NCBI GenBank assembly: GCA_022710725.1
Contig: JAKLGK010000004.1
Location: forward strand, 248,001 to 312,000
Source of the DNA: Verrucomicrobiota bacterium
GTDB taxonomy: Bacteria > Verrucomicrobiota > Kiritimatiellia > CAIQIC01 > JAGNIJ01
Length of the DNA: 64,000 bases
Direction: 5' to 3'
The notes under the pieces were generated by a model. The model was not told the origin of the DNA and did not search any database. It saw only the letters and a program-made list of their open reading frames with translations. Shown here one piece after another: positions 63,326 through 64,000 of this stretch. The translations under genes and the position numbers were made by a program. The first letter of the stretch is position 1, and each line of letters starts with the position of its first letter.

Positions 63326-64000
63326 ATGATGATTCATCTCCACAAGGAAATCGAAAACCTGAAGAAGCGGCTGCTCTCGCTGTGCGCCGTCGTCGAGGAC
63401 AATCTCCGGCAGTCCGTGCAGGCCATCACGGAGCGCGACGACCGGCGGGCCGAGCAGGTGATCGGCCGCGACCTGGAGATCGACCAGGCCGAGATCGAGG
63501 TCGAGGAGGAGTGCCTGAAGATCCTGGCCCTCTACCAGCCCGTGGCGATCGACCTGCGGTTCCTTGTCGCCGTCCTCAAGATGAACAATGACCTCGAGCG
63601 GATCGGCGACCTGGCCGTGAACATCGCGCAGCGCGCGATCTTCCTGAACCGGGAGCTGCCGATCGAGGTGCCGTTCGACCTGAACGGCCTGTCGGAGAAG
63701 ACCCAGACGATGTTCCGGTTGAGCCTGGACGCGCTGGTCAACCTCGACGCGAGCCTCGCGCGGAAGGTCTGCGCGATGGACGACGAGGTGGACGCGATCA
63801 ACCGGGCGATGTACGACGGGGTGAAGGCGATGATCCGCCGCCAACCCGAGCATCTCGATGCGCTGATCGCGCTGCTCTCGATCTCACGCTACCTCGAGCG
63901 GATCGCGGACCACGCGACGAACATCGCGGAGGACGTGCTCTACACCGTGCAGGGCGCCATCGTCCGCCACGCCCGCGAATTCAAGCGCCTGCCGCCGGAG
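63326..64000 (+). CDS. phoU: PhoU phosphate transport regulator, cut by window end
   Basis: The first 225 residues of a PhoU protein, made of three-helix-bundle repeats. Family markers: LHKEIENLKKRLLSLCAVVE start, DDRRAEQVIGRD, YQPVAIDLRFLVAVLKMNNDLERIGDLAVNIA, and a second repeat ending SRYLERIADHATNIAEDVLY. PhoU links PstB to the PhoR/PhoB phosphate-sensing system and limits phosphate uptake. AAGGAG precedes two adjacent ATGs. The end lies outside the window. Confidence 0.95.
   Translation, partial: MMIHLHKEIENLKKRLLSLCAVVEDNLRQSVQAITERDDRRAEQVIGRDLEIDQAEIEVEEECLKILALYQPVAIDLRFLVAVLKMNNDLERIGDLAVNIAQRAIFLNRELPIEVPFDLNGLSEKTQTMFRLSLDALVNLDASLARKVCAMDDEVDAINRAMYDGVKAMIRRQPEHLDALIALLSISRYLERIADHATNIAEDVLYTVQGAIVRHAREFKRLPPE

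Overview
The window is a GC-rich bacterial chromosome segment with about fifty genes, three tRNAs and no rRNA, phage, transposon or CRISPR array. The gene content points to a Gram-negative member of the PVC superphylum, and Kiritimatiellota/Verrucomicrobiota is my best guess. Supporting signs are an SHD1-domain protein, LptE-like and BamD-like outer-membrane assembly genes, an NfeD/flotillin cluster, and long secreted carbohydrate-active proteins carrying chitobiase-C-like, pre-peptidase-C-like and lamin-tail domains. This placement is inference; no marker gene in the window settles it.

Layout. 1-4.9 kb: a coupled redox set (DUF6599-like, DUF362, NapH/NapG-like polyferredoxin) followed by a Tat-exported aldo/keto reductase. 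4.9-10.5 kb: wrbA, a DUF1801 protein, ssb between two apparently empty stretches, then an atypical sigma-like protein overlapping an unknown partner and divergent from a membrane-anchored coiled-coil protein with a KTSC-like C-terminus, then tRNA-Leu. 10.5-18.6 kb, minus strand: argH with a PAS/PP2C phosphatase, and an operon of fmdB, a zinc-ribbon membrane protein, a degenerate ABC-class ATPase, dtd and an exported unknown. 18.6-23.2 kb: prenyl diphosphate synthase, purU, gnd and an SHD1 protein. 23.2-28.0 kb: long NfeD, short NfeD, a bactofilin-like membrane protein, floA and an anchored unknown. 28.2-39.8 kb: a secreted Ig-like protein, tRNA-Leu, a SPASM radical SAM protein divergent from a GltD-like iron-sulfur oxidoreductase and a membrane protein, a beta-helix protein, a flavin reductase, an HPP protein and a B12-binding radical SAM enzyme. 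39.8-54.8 kb: a HEAT-like protein, a repeat-rich secreted protein, serA, BamD-like and LptE-like genes, rpsT, a HELTH-motif membrane protein, an adaptor-like lipoprotein and a 2049-residue GH31 protein. 54.8-64 kb: tRNA-Asn, a small lipoprotein, a membrane/phospholipase D fusion, and pstSCAB-phoU, with phoU cut by the window end.

Expression signals. Promoters of the form TTGAC(A/T), 16-18 bases, TA-N3-T can be read by eye at many gene starts. At several genes the -10 box lies so close to the start codon that the mRNA should have 0-5 leader bases and no Shine-Dalgarno sequence, while other genes have clear SD sequences, so the organism seems to use both modes. Several gene ends carry perfect inverted repeats with no unpaired loop. 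The SD and promoter patterns were used to correct starts, since many of the longest open frames begin well upstream of the real start.

Nothing here is a proven new system. The leads I find most interesting are the ABC-class ATPase that has lost all three nucleotide-binding motifs, the sigma-like/partner/KTSC cluster, and the leaderless-promoter pattern.
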